Shown: positions 26,801-37,400 of the stretch, in pieces
Position numbering within the stretch: the first letter of the stretch is position 1
How the letters are laid out: the number at the start of each line of letters is the position of its first letter
Notes under the pieces: generated by a model
Seen by the model: the letters and a program-made list of their open reading frames with translations, nothing else
The model's database searches: none
Told to the model about the DNA's origin: nothing
Source of the DNA: a virus
Reading direction: 5' to 3' (one strand)
DNA: 48,973 bases
Virus record (IMG/VR): IMGVR_UViG_3300036668_000329
Span: 1 to 48,973 of that record
Made by a program: the position numbers and the translations under genes

Positions 26801-29800
26801 CACTTTTCTGTCTCCTCGATGTAGTCCTCAACAATATCGTCAACTTGACTAGGAGTAAAAGATGCTCTGCTTGCGTCTGGATTGTCTTTTCTCCATTGTC
26901 TCCAAACAATAGCTTGAACTTGCATAGGGGTCAAGTTATACTTTTCAGCTACTCTCCTATAAGCGTCTGCAAATGGAGCATACACTCCAGACACTCCGGC
27001 GGTAGCAGAGTTTACACCGGGAAAATTATTAAACCTTTTACCGTCTGCAAAATAGTTATATTCTTTGGAGGTTGATCCAAATTTTTTCCCCATAGCAGCA
27101 CTAAATGCATGAACATCTACAGTAACATCAGCTGTATTAATGTCTCCACTATCCACACCATTGATGTTATTGTAGAAAGACCTCACTTTATGTCCGTTCA
27201 AAATCTCATTAGGGTCTTCACCTCGAGCGACTCGTACGCCTCTTCCTAGGTGTTGAACTCCAGAAGTCCAACGAACACTTGTAGTTCTGCCTGTAACATC
27301 GTCTACCGAAGTTAAGCGGGACCCGTCTACATTGTCTCCAACTCCTGACGTTTTGTACCCCATCTGACCATGAGCCTTTATGAGAGAAGCAGCAACGTAA
27401 GGGTCAAGATCACTTAGACTGGAGTTTAAGAGTTCGTCTGGAGACGGCATTCTTTTTTTAGATCCGTCCATTGATCTATTTCCATCAAAACCTTCTAACT
27501 CTCTTTTTGCCCATTGGTACATGTTCAAAGTGAGAACAACACTCTTACCGTATTCTTTAACTGGTTTTGTAATTACAGTGTTAAGTAGATCATCTATCTG
27601 AATGTTGTGATCTTCAAATAGAGACTTTGCAGCGTATTGAGACCCTGCAATATTGTCAGACCAAGACTGCTGGGGACTAGTTGCCGCAAGAAGTGCAGCG
27701 GCTTCTTGTCCAGAAAGTCCGTACTCACCTAAATTTGCAGCAATTTCATTGGCTTGATCGTACCAATCTAACCCTTCAGGATCTCCATTAGACTCATCAA
27801 AAGCTTTTTGAAGTACTTTTTCTATATTATTTTGCAAACTTTCTTGAGTCACTCCAAGATTATCTAAAGCTGCAGAGATTTTATTTCTAAGTTCCTCTGG
27901 AAGTTTACTAGTTGTTGTTGCATCAAAAATAAGGTTCTTATCTCCAGCCTCTTTGTTTTTTAGTTTTGATCTAGTGCCAGTATTTGGTCCAATTCGTACT
28001 AAACCTTCCTGACTAACCATAGGATCTGCCGTAATGTCACTATTAACATTTGGACCTAAGTCAAGATCAAAGGTACCTTCTTGTTGAAGAACCTTCGGAT
28101 ACCTCTGAGGCCAGTCGTACGCTTCAGCAACTTCTTTTATTTCTGGAGAAGAGTTTCCTTTTGTGTTAAACCATAGAGAGAAAGCTTCTGCATAAGTTTC
28201 GTTAGGACGAATTCTTCCGTAAGCAAAACTCGGTAAGGTACTAGCAAAATCATCAAGAGCTTCCAGTCCACGTCTATTTTGTGCGTTTCTAACTTTTCTT
28301 TGCTGTGTAACTATATCTCTATTATTTTTAGATCTAATAGCTTTTGGACCTGGAGTAATCTCTACTCTATCGACAATATGTCCCATTTCATGCACTAAAG
28401 TAGCGTAAAGACTACTTTCGTCAGCGAGAACATGCTGCCCGTAGCGCGCACTACCTGCGCGGTTCATAGGATCTAATCCATTTACAACAGTAGATTTATT
28501 AATAGTTATAACGTGATCCGATGTCGTAGCTTCGGCAAATATAGTTCCTCCAGCTTCTTTTTCTCTTTGAGCAAAATAACTACCATCTGCAATAATATAG
28601 TTCATATCTGGGACAAAAACAGATGACTCTATTAAATCAACAGTTTCAGCCATTGTTTGAAGTTGTTCGTCAGAAATATCAGCAGCAAGAGAGATAGAAC
28701 TTCCTCTACTATTTTTTATAACTCTTACTACATTTTTATTATCTTCTTCAATATATGACATTGCTATGTTAACAATAGATGTACGAAACTGAGTAGCAAA
28801 TCGTTCTAAGACTAATTCTCTAATATCCTCAATGCTCGTTTGAGGAGAAGAGGCTTGTGCCTTCTTTACTGCATTATTAATATCATCCGTGTTTTGCGCT
28901 AGGTGTTTTTGGAAAACAAAATATTCTGTTGAAGACACTATAGAATTTTTATGTGTTTCTAGAGAAGTATTTGACCAACCTTTTGGCGCGGGTCCAGAAG
29001 CTGTTTTAGTCGGAGGAGTAGAGTTATTGTTACGAGAATTTTCTTTCTCCCACCTTTTAATTGCTTCAGGAATACTTAGACCAGATTCTCGAAGTTCTCT
29101 AAGAATTTTTGTAGTGATAACAGGATTATTGTATCCAATAGGAGGAGTAACAGGTGTTCTTCTTGGTCCTAACCAATAGTCTGGCACTGAGCTAAGTTTA
29201 GTGTCAGAACTCCAAGCTCCTGTACTAGGATTTACTCTGAATACTCGATCAGAGACTCGAAGAATTGGTCCTTTACCTTTTTTACCAGTTTTACTATTTT
29301 TATCGTACTTTACTAGTACATAATCGTAGTATTGTCCTTTTCCAGACTCCCAGGTTCTTACTAGATCTACGACTATTCCGTATTCTCCAGTTATGTGGTC
29401 GTACACAGTGTCGGCTATTTTTAGGGTAGTGATTCCATCTGCAGAGCTATAAGGATCTACTTGAACTTCAGTAGCAGAAAGAATTCTGTTAATGCTTTCT
29501 TTGGACTCAAAAAGATCGACGATAGACCTAGGACCATCTGTGTACGAAACTTTAGCTTCATTTACGTCTTTATTGATCATATTTTTAATATGATTTGGGG
29601 AATCCCCGTACTTATTAGAGTTAATTCTTTTAAGAATTTTTGGTGTGTCTAAAATATTTCCTTCATCGTCAGTAAGCTTTGCGACTTGATGGATGATTGA
29701 AAAACTGTTGTCAGTGTTGTATTGAGCAACAATTTCATACTTGTACTTCTGATTTCCTGCTTTTAGATCAACCCCCCACATCCTCCACACTCCGTTACCT

Positions 29801-32800
29801 AGAGGAATTCCACCTAGTTGATCTTGAATAACAGAGATAGAACCCGCAAGAAGACCTGGATCTGAAAGTTCTTCTTCAATTTCTTCATCAGATCTTTCAG
29901 AAATTTTAAGATCTTCAGGTATTGTTTTGTTTATTTCAGATTCGGCTTTTTTAGTATTTTCTACTTTTTCTTCAGTAGATCTTTTTTTAGGTTTGTCTTT
30001 TGTTCCTGCAGCTTGAGCTCTAATACTTTTAATTATTTTGTCAAGCTCTTCTACGTCAGCTCCAGGGAACTTTTTTCTAGACTCAAGAATCTTAATAGCA
30101 CTCTCTGGATTCATTTTTTTATATAAATCGGGAGTTACTGCAATTTGTGAAACCACTCTGAGAGCATCAGGAGTAGAGAACTCAACTTCCGCTGAGTCAG
30201 AGGCTCTGTTTGGGTTTGAAATACTTGGATCGTCTACATCTATTCCTTCGGTCCTGCCTAAAACCCAGTCGAGAGAGCCTAAATCAAGTGCCTTCTTTGC
30301 TCTAGTCACGGCTACGTAAGAGAGTCTTAGTTCTTCATCTGAAGGGAATATTTCCAAACCTGTTTCTTTACTAATTTTTGGTGCTTGAAAATCGTCAGCA
30401 ATTTTTACTCTATCGAACTCAAGGCCCTTTGCTTTATGAGCCGTAGAGATATAAACATCAGAATCTTCGGAAGGAATTCCTTGAGAAGTTCTTCTTAAAT
30501 CATTAAGAGCAGCCCACATATCTTGCTCTGTTTCGTAGACAGCGCGCCAAGAGTTTCTCTCTCCTTTTTCAGTAGGAGGCACTCCTTCTGCAGCTCCTCC
30601 ACCTCCCCAGACATATTCTTTATTTTCTTTTCTTTCTTTCATCTCTTTTATTGGACTAACAAAACCCAAACGTGAAAGGTCAAAGGTTTGTATCTTTTTT
30701 ATCCCTTGATCATAAACATTTGTTATGTATCGTCCTGTAAGACTCCCGTTATTGTCTCTTTCAGGAGTATACACAGCGTATACATTAAAGGGAGACTGTC
30801 GTCTTTTAGATGTTTGATACGAAGCTGTTTGATGTATTAAAAAAGGAACTTTTTCTTCAGCATTTTGTTCTTCCCATGAGCCTTTTTCTACGAGAACCTG
30901 AACTCCATTAGGCGACAGTTCAGGGATAAATTTTTCTGCAGTAAGTCCCTCTGAATATATAATTTTTGTATCAGCTATAAGTTTGGTTAATGCTTCTTGA
31001 CCTTCTTTATCTCGTAAAAAGTTGAACAAAATTTTAACTTTTAGAGGAGCATTTCCAGAGTTTACATCTCTAGAAAGCTCTTCCCATGAAGAGTATTTTT
31101 CAAGATCAGGACTACCTGACCCATCATTGTCAAATCGTAATTTTTTAGCAGCAGCAACAAATTTAATAAGTTCTTCTCTGTATTTTTTATCCGTGCTTAC
31201 TGTCTTCCCAAGATCTTGCTGTTCTTTAATATTTGAAATTGTTCCTAGATTAGTTCTAGTAAGTATTGCTGTTGGATCTGTCATAGTGCCAGAAGGAAGA
31301 ATCTCTGCGTCTACTGCCGCTCCGCCGATAACTCGTTCTTTTGATCCAAGAAGGTATAAGAATCTGTTTCCCATAGTTGCAATGGATGGACCAAAACGCC
31401 AAGATTTAGTAAGAGGAACATCAAAAGAAGCAGAAACTTTCTTTAGTTCATCTTTAGCACCACGAAAAGCATAGATAGCTTGATTAGAGTCTCCAACGTA
31501 GATAAGTTGAATTCCCTGATTTTTTAGTACTTTTGCCATTACAGGGTTTATGTCTTGAGCCTCATCGAAGAAAATCGTATCAATTATAGGAAACTGTTCT
31601 CCACCCAAAGATAGGTCAGGATTACTTAATGCCCAAGCCTTGGTAATGTGATTATTGTTTGTTTTTATTCTTCCCTTTGGGTCCTCTGAAATATCTTCCC
31701 ATATTTTTTCAGCAATATCTAGTAATTCTAGTGGAGTTTTATCGCCATCAGGAGCGTGCTTTCCAGAGATTTTATCGTCATCACTTACAGTAAATTTAGT
31801 AACAATTCTGAAAGCTAGTGAAGCTATTTCTGACGCACCAATTTCTGTTTCTGGATTTTCAGGGTCAACAAGTTTTAAGTCTTTAATAATACCTGGATAT
31901 TTTTTCTCCAAATAATCTGAAATTTGTAGTCCTGTAATGGCAACATCTTCTTTAATAAATTTAAATCTTTGCTCCATAAAATTTGTTTCAGGGTTGTTTG
32001 CTATAGAGCTTAGAGCGATTGCATCTCCTGTAAAAGAAAATACATTTTCTGGCATTTTTTTATCTGCTTCAACTTGAACTGTTTTATTGAAAGCAATATA
32101 AAGAATATTCTTTTCTGGGTCTTCTTTTAAGATTCTTCTAGCAGTCATAGCAAGAGTACTTGTTTTACCTGTGCCAGCTAGCGCTCTAACTATTGTGTTA
32201 GCTCCGGTTACTATAGAAGCAATAATTTTTCTTTGCTGATCTGTAGGTTGAAACTCTTCATCCTCGTACTCATAGTCATCGTCTACAGGATCACTATTAA
32301 CTGGTATATCAGTTGGTGGAGTTGCTGGTTTATTCCTTAAGAATCTGGCTCTTTTTGACTTAGAACCCGATAAAGGTTTTGCTTCTTTTTTAGCTGGCTT
32401 TTTTCTAGGTGCTTTTTCTGGTACAGGTGTATCATTTTCAGAGTCTTGGGAGTCTATAGGGGCTTCAGTAGTGACAGGCTTAATCTTAGGCACAGGGATG
32501 GGGACAAAGGGAGTAGAAGTATTTTTTTCATTTGTCTCTACTCCTCTATTTCTCATTAATTTTTTTACGGCAGCTTTAAAGTTTTGATTAGTTGCCATTT
32601 TATTTACAAAAGCGTTTCCATCAAATTCTGGATAAACCTCTCCTGTGGAGCTGTACAGGCTTGGGTATATAAGATTTGCTAAACGAGCAAGTTCTTCAGC
32701 CGAGCTAGTATCTCCATTTTTAGCTTGGCTACTTAGTCTAACAAAAAGTCTAATATTTTTTATGGTATCGTCTACGTTTATTAATTTAGGTTTCCCTGTT

Positions 32801-35800
32801 TCTGGAAATACCTCGGCCATAGCATTTCTAATAATTGAAAGAGATTCAGGATCAGTAATTTTAGGAGTATCTCCAAAAAGATTTTCCCAGTTTGTATTTC
32901 CGTAAGCATTTTTATTTTCATCAGTAGGTTCACCATTTAAATCAGTAAACCATCGAGATTTAATATCCTCACGAAGAATGTCGGCTTCCATTTTATTGAG
33001 AATTTGGCTTACGTACTTCTGAGACTCTTCATCAGATAGCTCTTCAGATGTAGTTACTTCTGCTTCTGCTTCTTTTTCTCTTGCTTCGTACGTCTCTGGA
33101 AGCCACGAGTCATCTAATGCATCTTCAATCCAGTCAGAAAGGCTTGAAAGAGTATTTGATGCACTTACAAAGTTAGGATCTCTGTCATCAGATCGCTGTC
33201 CTCTAAAACCACCACGTTCTAGTCTTTCTAATCTACGAACAGCTTTATCAATTAAACTAGCAATTTCTTCTAAAGCTTCTTGACTATTTCTACTACCATC
33301 ATCAGAAAGAATGTATTTTCTCAGGGAGGTCCTAGTGTTCTCTAACGATGACTGTACGTCGGAGAGCATTTGATTAAAAAGACTTCTACGTCGCACCTCA
33401 GATAGGTCAGGGTAGAAATTGTCTGGCATATCTAGATCAAGAAGATGGCTTAAAGAGCTGTCTACCTGCTTAATTAGCTCTCTACTTCTTCTATTTAAGT
33501 CAGATTTACGAGATGCTCCAGGAACTCCTCGTTCCTTTGGTTTTGGATGTACTCGAGGATTTTCAGAAGTCCCTTGAGGATCAGCTACCGAGTCATCTTC
33601 ACTAGTCTCTGATACTGAAATATCTCTGTTTTCATATCGAGCCCCTACAAACTTAGCTATAGCGTTAGGTTTTCCGTTTAATCTCTCTAAACGCTCTTCA
33701 GCAACTCTAGACTGCACTCCGCTAAATATTTTTTGATAGTCTGCAGACATCTGAGAAATAATTGTTGAGAAGTCTGCTAGTTCTTGATTTGACAATTTTT
33801 CTACTGGACTAGAGAACAAATGAAGAACGTATTTCCTAGCAAAAATAACATCTGTAGTTTTTCCGGAAGGATCTACATAAAAAAATTCTTGAGGGCTTAG
33901 TACTGGCTCGCTAGGCTTTCCTTCGTCAGGTTTAGGTTTAGTAGCTCCTTCTCCTGGAATAACATCTGAAGGGACTACTGGAGTGTTGCCAGGAGTCACT
34001 AAATCGGGCGTGGGTGTAGGTGTGGGTGTAGGTGTGGGTGTGGTGGGTGTAGGTGTAGGTGTGGGTGTAGGTGTGGGTGTGGTGGGTGTAGGTGTGGGTG
34101 TTTCGGAAGTAGCTGGTGTTTTAGGTTTAGGAGTTCTTTCAGGCTTTACATAATTTTCTACATCTTGATAGTAACCAGAAAGTTGAGAAGCTATACCAGA
34201 TATTTCGGAAATAAATTCTTCCATTTCCGGGTAGTTTTGCTGATCCTTTAAAATACTAGTTCTTGCGTCAGATAAAAGTTTAGATACTTTATTTACAATA
34301 CTGTCAAGGTAGGCTGAAGCTTTTTCTAGTGCCTCTTTATCTATATTTCTAGGGTTTACAATTGCTTCTTGAAGAAGTTCTCCAGCGTAATCAAGACCTG
34401 CTGCTATATCTTCTTTTAGTTTACCGTAACCATCTAGTTTATTTTCAGGAATATCTGAAGGATTTTTTACATCCTCTACTTCCACAGACTTTGCAAAAAT
34501 TTCTTCAACAAAAGCCCTAGCTCTTTTTAATAAACTTTTCGATGTGTCATCAACAAAAGAAGATTCTTTTTTAGGTGATTCTTCTGATTTTTCATCGGAG
34601 ATAACAGTAGGTTCAGGAACTGACTCTGCATCAACAAATTCAGCCAGAGCTTTTCCTAAATCATCACCGTCAGATATAGCTTTTGCATAAAGATCTGCTT
34701 GGTCGTTAAGATCTGAAAGTTCTTCTTCTGTTCCAGAACTCTCAACTACTTCTCTACCTTCAACGTCTGAAAGAACAAGATCAATTCCTCCATCGTTATT
34801 TTTTCTTGTCTCGACTGCGTATTCTTTTTTATTAGGGGCAGTAGTAGTGCTTTTTTGCGTGCCGTCTTCATTAGTTACCTTAGCAATGTTAGAGTCTTCT
34901 GTTCCTTCATCCTCTGACACTTCTGTAGTTTCTTCTGTATCAACAAAATCTACAAGAGCTTTTCCTAAATCATCACCGTCAGATATAGCTTTTGCATAAA
35001 GATCTGCTTGATCGTTTAGCTGCTGCAACTCTTCTTGAGTTCCCGAGCTTTCTACTATCTCTCGTCCCTCAGAGTTAGCAATAACAAGATCAACAGTCTC
35101 ATCTTCATTTTTTCTTGTCTTAACTGTATATTCTTTGCCATTAGGAGCAGTTACATTTGTAGACTTTGTCTCCCCACTTTCGCCTCCAAAAATATCGTCA
35201 GGATCGAAAGCTTCATCGTATACTTCTTGAATAATACTGTCAGTGTCTGAACCCTTCATCTGAATGGCATCTCTAATTGCATCTAGAGGAGCTGTAACAA
35301 AGGACTCTTCGTTATCTTCATCAGTACGACCCACAGTTCCATATCCTGGACGACTTGCTTCGGGGCGAAGTCCTTCTGAAAGAGCCTCTGTAAGATCGTC
35401 TACGTCAAAATTATTAGCTAAATTAATGGGGTCAAAGTCTGGGTTCTCATCAACGTTTTCAAAGGGCTCTTGAAAAATTGGTTGATAATCGTTAGGAATA
35501 TCAAACTCTTGATTATCAGGGAGATATTTTTTGTAGTCTCCTCCGTTAATAATATCTTGCTTTTCTTCGTCTGTAAGCCCAGAGAAAAGTTCAGGAAGAG
35601 ACGTGTATCGTGCAGTTGAGGGTTCTTCTTCCTTTTCTTTTTCTATAGTTTTAGCTTTATTAGAGGGACTTGGGCTCCCAGGAACGCGAGATTCTTCTTT
35701 CACTTCATTGAATTTATTAAGACGATCTACGTTAGATGTGTTCGACTCAGGGAGGCCATCATAGATCTCAGATAGAATTCTTCTGGCATCAGATCCCTGC

Positions 35801-37398
35801 TCCTTAAGAGCATCATATATTGCTTGAGCAGAGACGGACTCTCTCTGAGATTTAAAAGGAAGTTCTCCTGCACCCGGGGGGCCAAAATCAAGTTCAAGCT
35901 CTTCTACGTCAGCATCAGATGATTCGAAGGGTTTTACTGACTGAAGAAGCGCATCAGATAAAATATCTTTAGAAAACATGTTAGCTAAGATTGATGGATC
36001 ATCTGTGTAGTCTTTAGACTTCTGGTCGGTACGTCCTCGTGGCTCGTATGTAGAACCATCATTTACAAGATTTACTCCTGTAGGATCTTCAAACTTAAAT
36101 ACTTGACTCTGTACATCTTCTTCAATACTAGAGGCTTTTTTTAAGTCAAACGTTTCTCTAGCGTATTCACGAGGATCTTTGTTCCCAGTTTTTTCCCAGA
36201 CTTGAGTAAGTTGTTCGTCACTAAGGATAGCAAGTATGTCTGGCTCTCTGCCATTCTCTTTGTCTTGAACAATTTCATCTATATTCATGAAATCAAAAAC
36301 TTCTGCCCATGACTGACCTGTACCTAAGTCAATACCTCCACGCTTACCTGAGTCCCTATTAAGAATGTATACAGGTTTGTCAAAATCAATAGGGAATGAT
36401 CCGTCAGGTCTACGCTCAGACAATTCGGGAGGAAGAGCATCAAATTGATCGTCATCATTAGGATCTAATTTAATAATTTCGTATGCGTCGTCAGTGTACT
36501 TAATGCCAGGGCCTGGGTACGAGTCATCTCTACGAAAACCATTAGGGGCTTCTACTTCTTGAAGTTGATCTTCTGATACTGCAACACTTCTTGTATTACT
36601 TGGAGCTTCTTCTGATGAATAACCTTCTGGAGAATCTGAAGAAGGTAGGTATGCCTTACTTGCTTCGGAAGATCCTGCAGGAACTCTATATAGTTTACCG
36701 TCAGGAGTTTCAACATCAAATGTGTCGTCATCTCCCACGCCCTGAGCAAGAGTTCTACCGGAAAGTTTTCTATACGACCCGTCTAATCGCTTAATGATGG
36801 TGGACATACCGCCACCCATCCACGCAAAGCGACCTTTGCGGTCACGACGCTGCATACGAGCTCGAGCAGATCTAGCAGCTCTCGAGTTTCCATCTCCAAA
36901 AGCAGCAATAAGTGCGCTTAGTGGCACTGAACCCTGCGGAAGAGCAGAAACTCTAGTTAAATAGTAGGACTCTTCAACTGAAAAAGGCTCTGAAGTAAAT
37001 ATAGAAGCAACTAGGGCTCGGGCTTCGTCATCAATAATTCTGTAGTCTGAAGATATCCAGTTTCCTTTTTCATTTCTTAATGCAGACTCTGTCATTCTAT
37101 GGTTTTTAGTCGAAGCCGGATGGCAGACAGGAAGAAGATCAGTATTTCTTAGTCTAGGAAGAGCACTTTTATTTTTCTGCAGTACAGAGATAAAATCTGA
37201 CACGTCCCTAGCAGCTAAGTATTCTCGAATAGAGAAGGGAAGAGTGTTCGTTTTTGTTAAAGATCTGTTAATGATTGTTAAAGCAGAAAGAGGAGTAATT
37301 TGTCGATAAAACTGAGAAGACTCATTAGCACTGGCAACAAGGGCTAAAACAGAAGTTGTTATCTTCTTAGTTTGTTTATCTGTAATATTTTTTATCAC
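26800..37398 (-). CDS. giant multidomain virion protein: SF1 helicase, HEMGH peptidase-like and C-terminal domains
   Basis: A 3532-aa protein in the position after portal and Dps where phages often encode injected or portal-linked proteins. Residues about 1-260 resemble an actinophage head module (RDRKGRFAWMGGGMSTIIKR). A disordered, acidic region with two ~102-aa tandem repeats follows (about 745-920), then a Pro-Thr linker near 1098-1131. A complete SF1 helicase spans about 1715-2395: ALAGTGKTST (K~1745), FFDEAQDIN (~1945), GDSNQAIYAFRG, STAHKAKGLEFDRV, LSYVAVTRAKKAL. A zincin-like HEMGH lies at about 3002-3006 with a downstream ETYAEAF. The last about 340 residues (AALLAATSPQQSWSDN) form a conserved-looking domain I cannot name. 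Likely ejected into the host with DNA as a 'polyvalent' protein; this is inference. Confidence 0.85.
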   Translation of the reverse strand: MIKNITDKQTKKITTSVLALVASANESSQFYRQITPLSALTIINRSLTKTNTLPFSIREYLAARDVSDFISVLQKNKSALPRLRNTDLLPVCHPASTKNHRMTESALRNEKGNWISSDYRIIDDEARALVASIFTSEPFSVEESYYLTRVSALPQGSVPLSALIAAFGDGNSRAARSARARMQRRDRKGRFAWMGGGMSTIIKRLDGSYRKLSGRTLAQGVGDDDTFDVETPDGKLYRVPAGSSEASKAYLPSSDSPEGYSSEEAPSNTRSVAVSEDQLQEVEAPNGFRRDDSYPGPGIKYTDDAYEIIKLDPNDDDQFDALPPELSERRPDGSFPIDFDKPVYILNRDSGKRGGIDLGTGQSWAEVFDFMNIDEIVQDKENGREPDILAILSDEQLTQVWEKTGNKDPREYARETFDLKKASSIEEDVQSQVFKFEDPTGVNLVNDGSTYEPRGRTDQKSKDYTDDPSILANMFSKDILSDALLQSVKPFESSDADVEELELDFGPPGAGELPFKSQRESVSAQAIYDALKEQGSDARRILSEIYDGLPESNTSNVDRLNKFNEVKEESRVPGSPSPSNKAKTIEKEKEEEPSTARYTSLPELFSGLTDEEKQDIINGGDYKKYLPDNQEFDIPNDYQPIFQEPFENVDENPDFDPINLANNFDVDDLTEALSEGLRPEASRPGYGTVGRTDEDNEESFVTAPLDAIRDAIQMKGSDTDSIIQEVYDEAFDPDDIFGGESGETKSTNVTAPNGKEYTVKTRKNEDETVDLVIANSEGREIVESSGTQEELQQLNDQADLYAKAISDGDDLGKALVDFVDTEETTEVSEDEGTEDSNIAKVTNEDGTQKSTTTAPNKKEYAVETRKNNDGGIDLVLSDVEGREVVESSGTEEELSDLNDQADLYAKAISDGDDLGKALAEFVDAESVPEPTVISDEKSEESPKKESSFVDDTSKSLLKRARAFVEEIFAKSVEVEDVKNPSDIPENKLDGYGKLKEDIAAGLDYAGELLQEAIVNPRNIDKEALEKASAYLDSIVNKVSKLLSDARTSILKDQQNYPEMEEFISEISGIASQLSGYYQDVENYVKPERTPKPKTPATSETPTPTPTTPTPTPTPTPTPTTPTPTPTPTPTPDLVTPGNTPVVPSDVIPGEGATKPKPDEGKPSEPVLSPQEFFYVDPSGKTTDVIFARKYVLHLFSSPVEKLSNQELADFSTIISQMSADYQKIFSGVQSRVAEERLERLNGKPNAIAKFVGARYENRDISVSETSEDDSVADPQGTSENPRVHPKPKERGVPGASRKSDLNRRSRELIKQVDSSLSHLLDLDMPDNFYPDLSEVRRRSLFNQMLSDVQSSLENTRTSLRKYILSDDGSRNSQEALEEIASLIDKAVRRLERLERGGFRGQRSDDRDPNFVSASNTLSSLSDWIEDALDDSWLPETYEAREKEAEAEVTTSEELSDEESQKYVSQILNKMEADILREDIKSRWFTDLNGEPTDENKNAYGNTNWENLFGDTPKITDPESLSIIRNAMAEVFPETGKPKLINVDDTIKNIRLFVRLSSQAKNGDTSSAEELARLANLIYPSLYSSTGEVYPEFDGNAFVNKMATNQNFKAAVKKLMRNRGVETNEKNTSTPFVPIPVPKIKPVTTEAPIDSQDSENDTPVPEKAPRKKPAKKEAKPLSGSKSKRARFLRNKPATPPTDIPVNSDPVDDDYEYEDEEFQPTDQQRKIIASIVTGANTIVRALAGTGKTSTLAMTARRILKEDPEKNILYIAFNKTVQVEADKKMPENVFSFTGDAIALSSIANNPETNFMEQRFKFIKEDVAITGLQISDYLEKKYPGIIKDLKLVDPENPETEIGASEIASLAFRIVTKFTVSDDDKISGKHAPDGDKTPLELLDIAEKIWEDISEDPKGRIKTNNNHITKAWALSNPDLSLGGEQFPIIDTIFFDEAQDINPVMAKVLKNQGIQLIYVGDSNQAIYAFRGAKDELKKVSASFDVPLTKSWRFGPSIATMGNRFLYLLGSKERVIGGAAVDAEILPSGTMTDPTAILTRTNLGTISNIKEQQDLGKTVSTDKKYREELIKFVAAAKKLRFDNDGSGSPDLEKYSSWEELSRDVNSGNAPLKVKILFNFLRDKEGQEALTKLIADTKIIYSEGLTAEKFIPELSPNGVQVLVEKGSWEEQNAEEKVPFLIHQTASYQTSKRRQSPFNVYAVYTPERDNNGSLTGRYITNVYDQGIKKIQTFDLSRLGFVSPIKEMKERKENKEYVWGGGGAAEGVPPTEKGERNSWRAVYETEQDMWAALNDLRRTSQGIPSEDSDVYISTAHKAKGLEFDRVKIADDFQAPKISKETGLEIFPSDEELRLSYVAVTRAKKALDLGSLDWVLGRTEGIDVDDPSISNPNRASDSAEVEFSTPDALRVVSQIAVTPDLYKKMNPESAIKILESRKKFPGADVEELDKIIKSIRAQAAGTKDKPKKRSTEEKVENTKKAESEINKTIPEDLKISERSDEEIEEELSDPGLLAGSISVIQDQLGGIPLGNGVWRMWGVDLKAGNQKYKYEIVAQYNTDNSFSIIHQVAKLTDDEGNILDTPKILKRINSNKYGDSPNHIKNMINKDVNEAKVSYTDGPRSIVDLFESKESINRILSATEVQVDPYSSADGITTLKIADTVYDHITGEYGIVVDLVRTWESGKGQYYDYVLVKYDKNSKTGKKGKGPILRVSDRVFRVNPSTGAWSSDTKLSSVPDYWLGPRRTPVTPPIGYNNPVITTKILRELRESGLSIPEAIKRWEKENSRNNNSTPPTKTASGPAPKGWSNTSLETHKNSIVSSTEYFVFQKHLAQNTDDINNAVKKAQASSPQTSIEDIRELVLERFATQFRTSIVNIAMSYIEEDNKNVVRVIKNSRGSSISLAADISDEQLQTMAETVDLIESSVFVPDMNYIIADGSYFAQREKEAGGTIFAEATTSDHVITINKSTVVNGLDPMNRAGSARYGQHVLADESSLYATLVHEMGHIVDRVEITPGPKAIRSKNNRDIVTQQRKVRNAQNRRGLEALDDFASTLPSFAYGRIRPNETYAEAFSLWFNTKGNSSPEIKEVAEAYDWPQRYPKVLQQEGTFDLDLGPNVNSDITADPMVSQEGLVRIGPNTGTRSKLKNKEAGDKNLIFDATTTSKLPEELRNKISAALDNLGVTQESLQNNIEKVLQKAFDESNGDPEGLDWYDQANEIAANLGEYGLSGQEAAALLAATSPQQSWSDNIAGSQYAAKSLFEDHNIQIDDLLNTVITKPVKEYGKSVVLTLNMYQWAKRELEGFDGNRSMDGSKKRMPSPDELLNSSLSDLDPYVAASLIKAHGQMGYKTSGVGDNVDGSRLTSVDDVTGRTTSVRWTSGVQHLGRGVRVARGEDPNEILNGHKVRSFYNNINGVDSGDINTADVTVDVHAFSAAMGKKFGSTSKEYNYFADGKRFNNFPGVNSATAGVSGVYAPFADAYRRVAEKYNLTPMQVQAIVWRQWRKDNPDASRASFTPSQVDDIVEDYIEETEK
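34009..34104. repeat. Thr-Pro coding microsatellite in the giant gene
   Basis: About 96 nt of alternating GGTGTA and GGTGTG hexamers on the plus strand encode a (Thr-Pro)n linker on the minus strand, residues about 1098-1131, with two phase breaks (TTP). It separates the N-terminal acidic half from the helicase half and is prone to length change by slippage. Confidence 0.9.
34640..35165. repeat. tandem ~306-bp in-frame duplication in the giant gene
   Basis: Two copies of a ~102-aa module (TAPNGKEYTVKTRKNEDE and TAPNKKEYAVETRKNNDG through ISDGDDLGKAL). Near 34659-34705 and 34965-35011 about 45 bases are identical, showing recent duplication or gene conversion while the flanks have diverged. 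Confidence 0.85.
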
Positions 37399-37400
37399 AA

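Noticed and set aside
34009-34104. Repeat array that could be mistaken for CRISPR
   Set aside because: No spacers; a simple hexamer repeat coding Thr-Pro.
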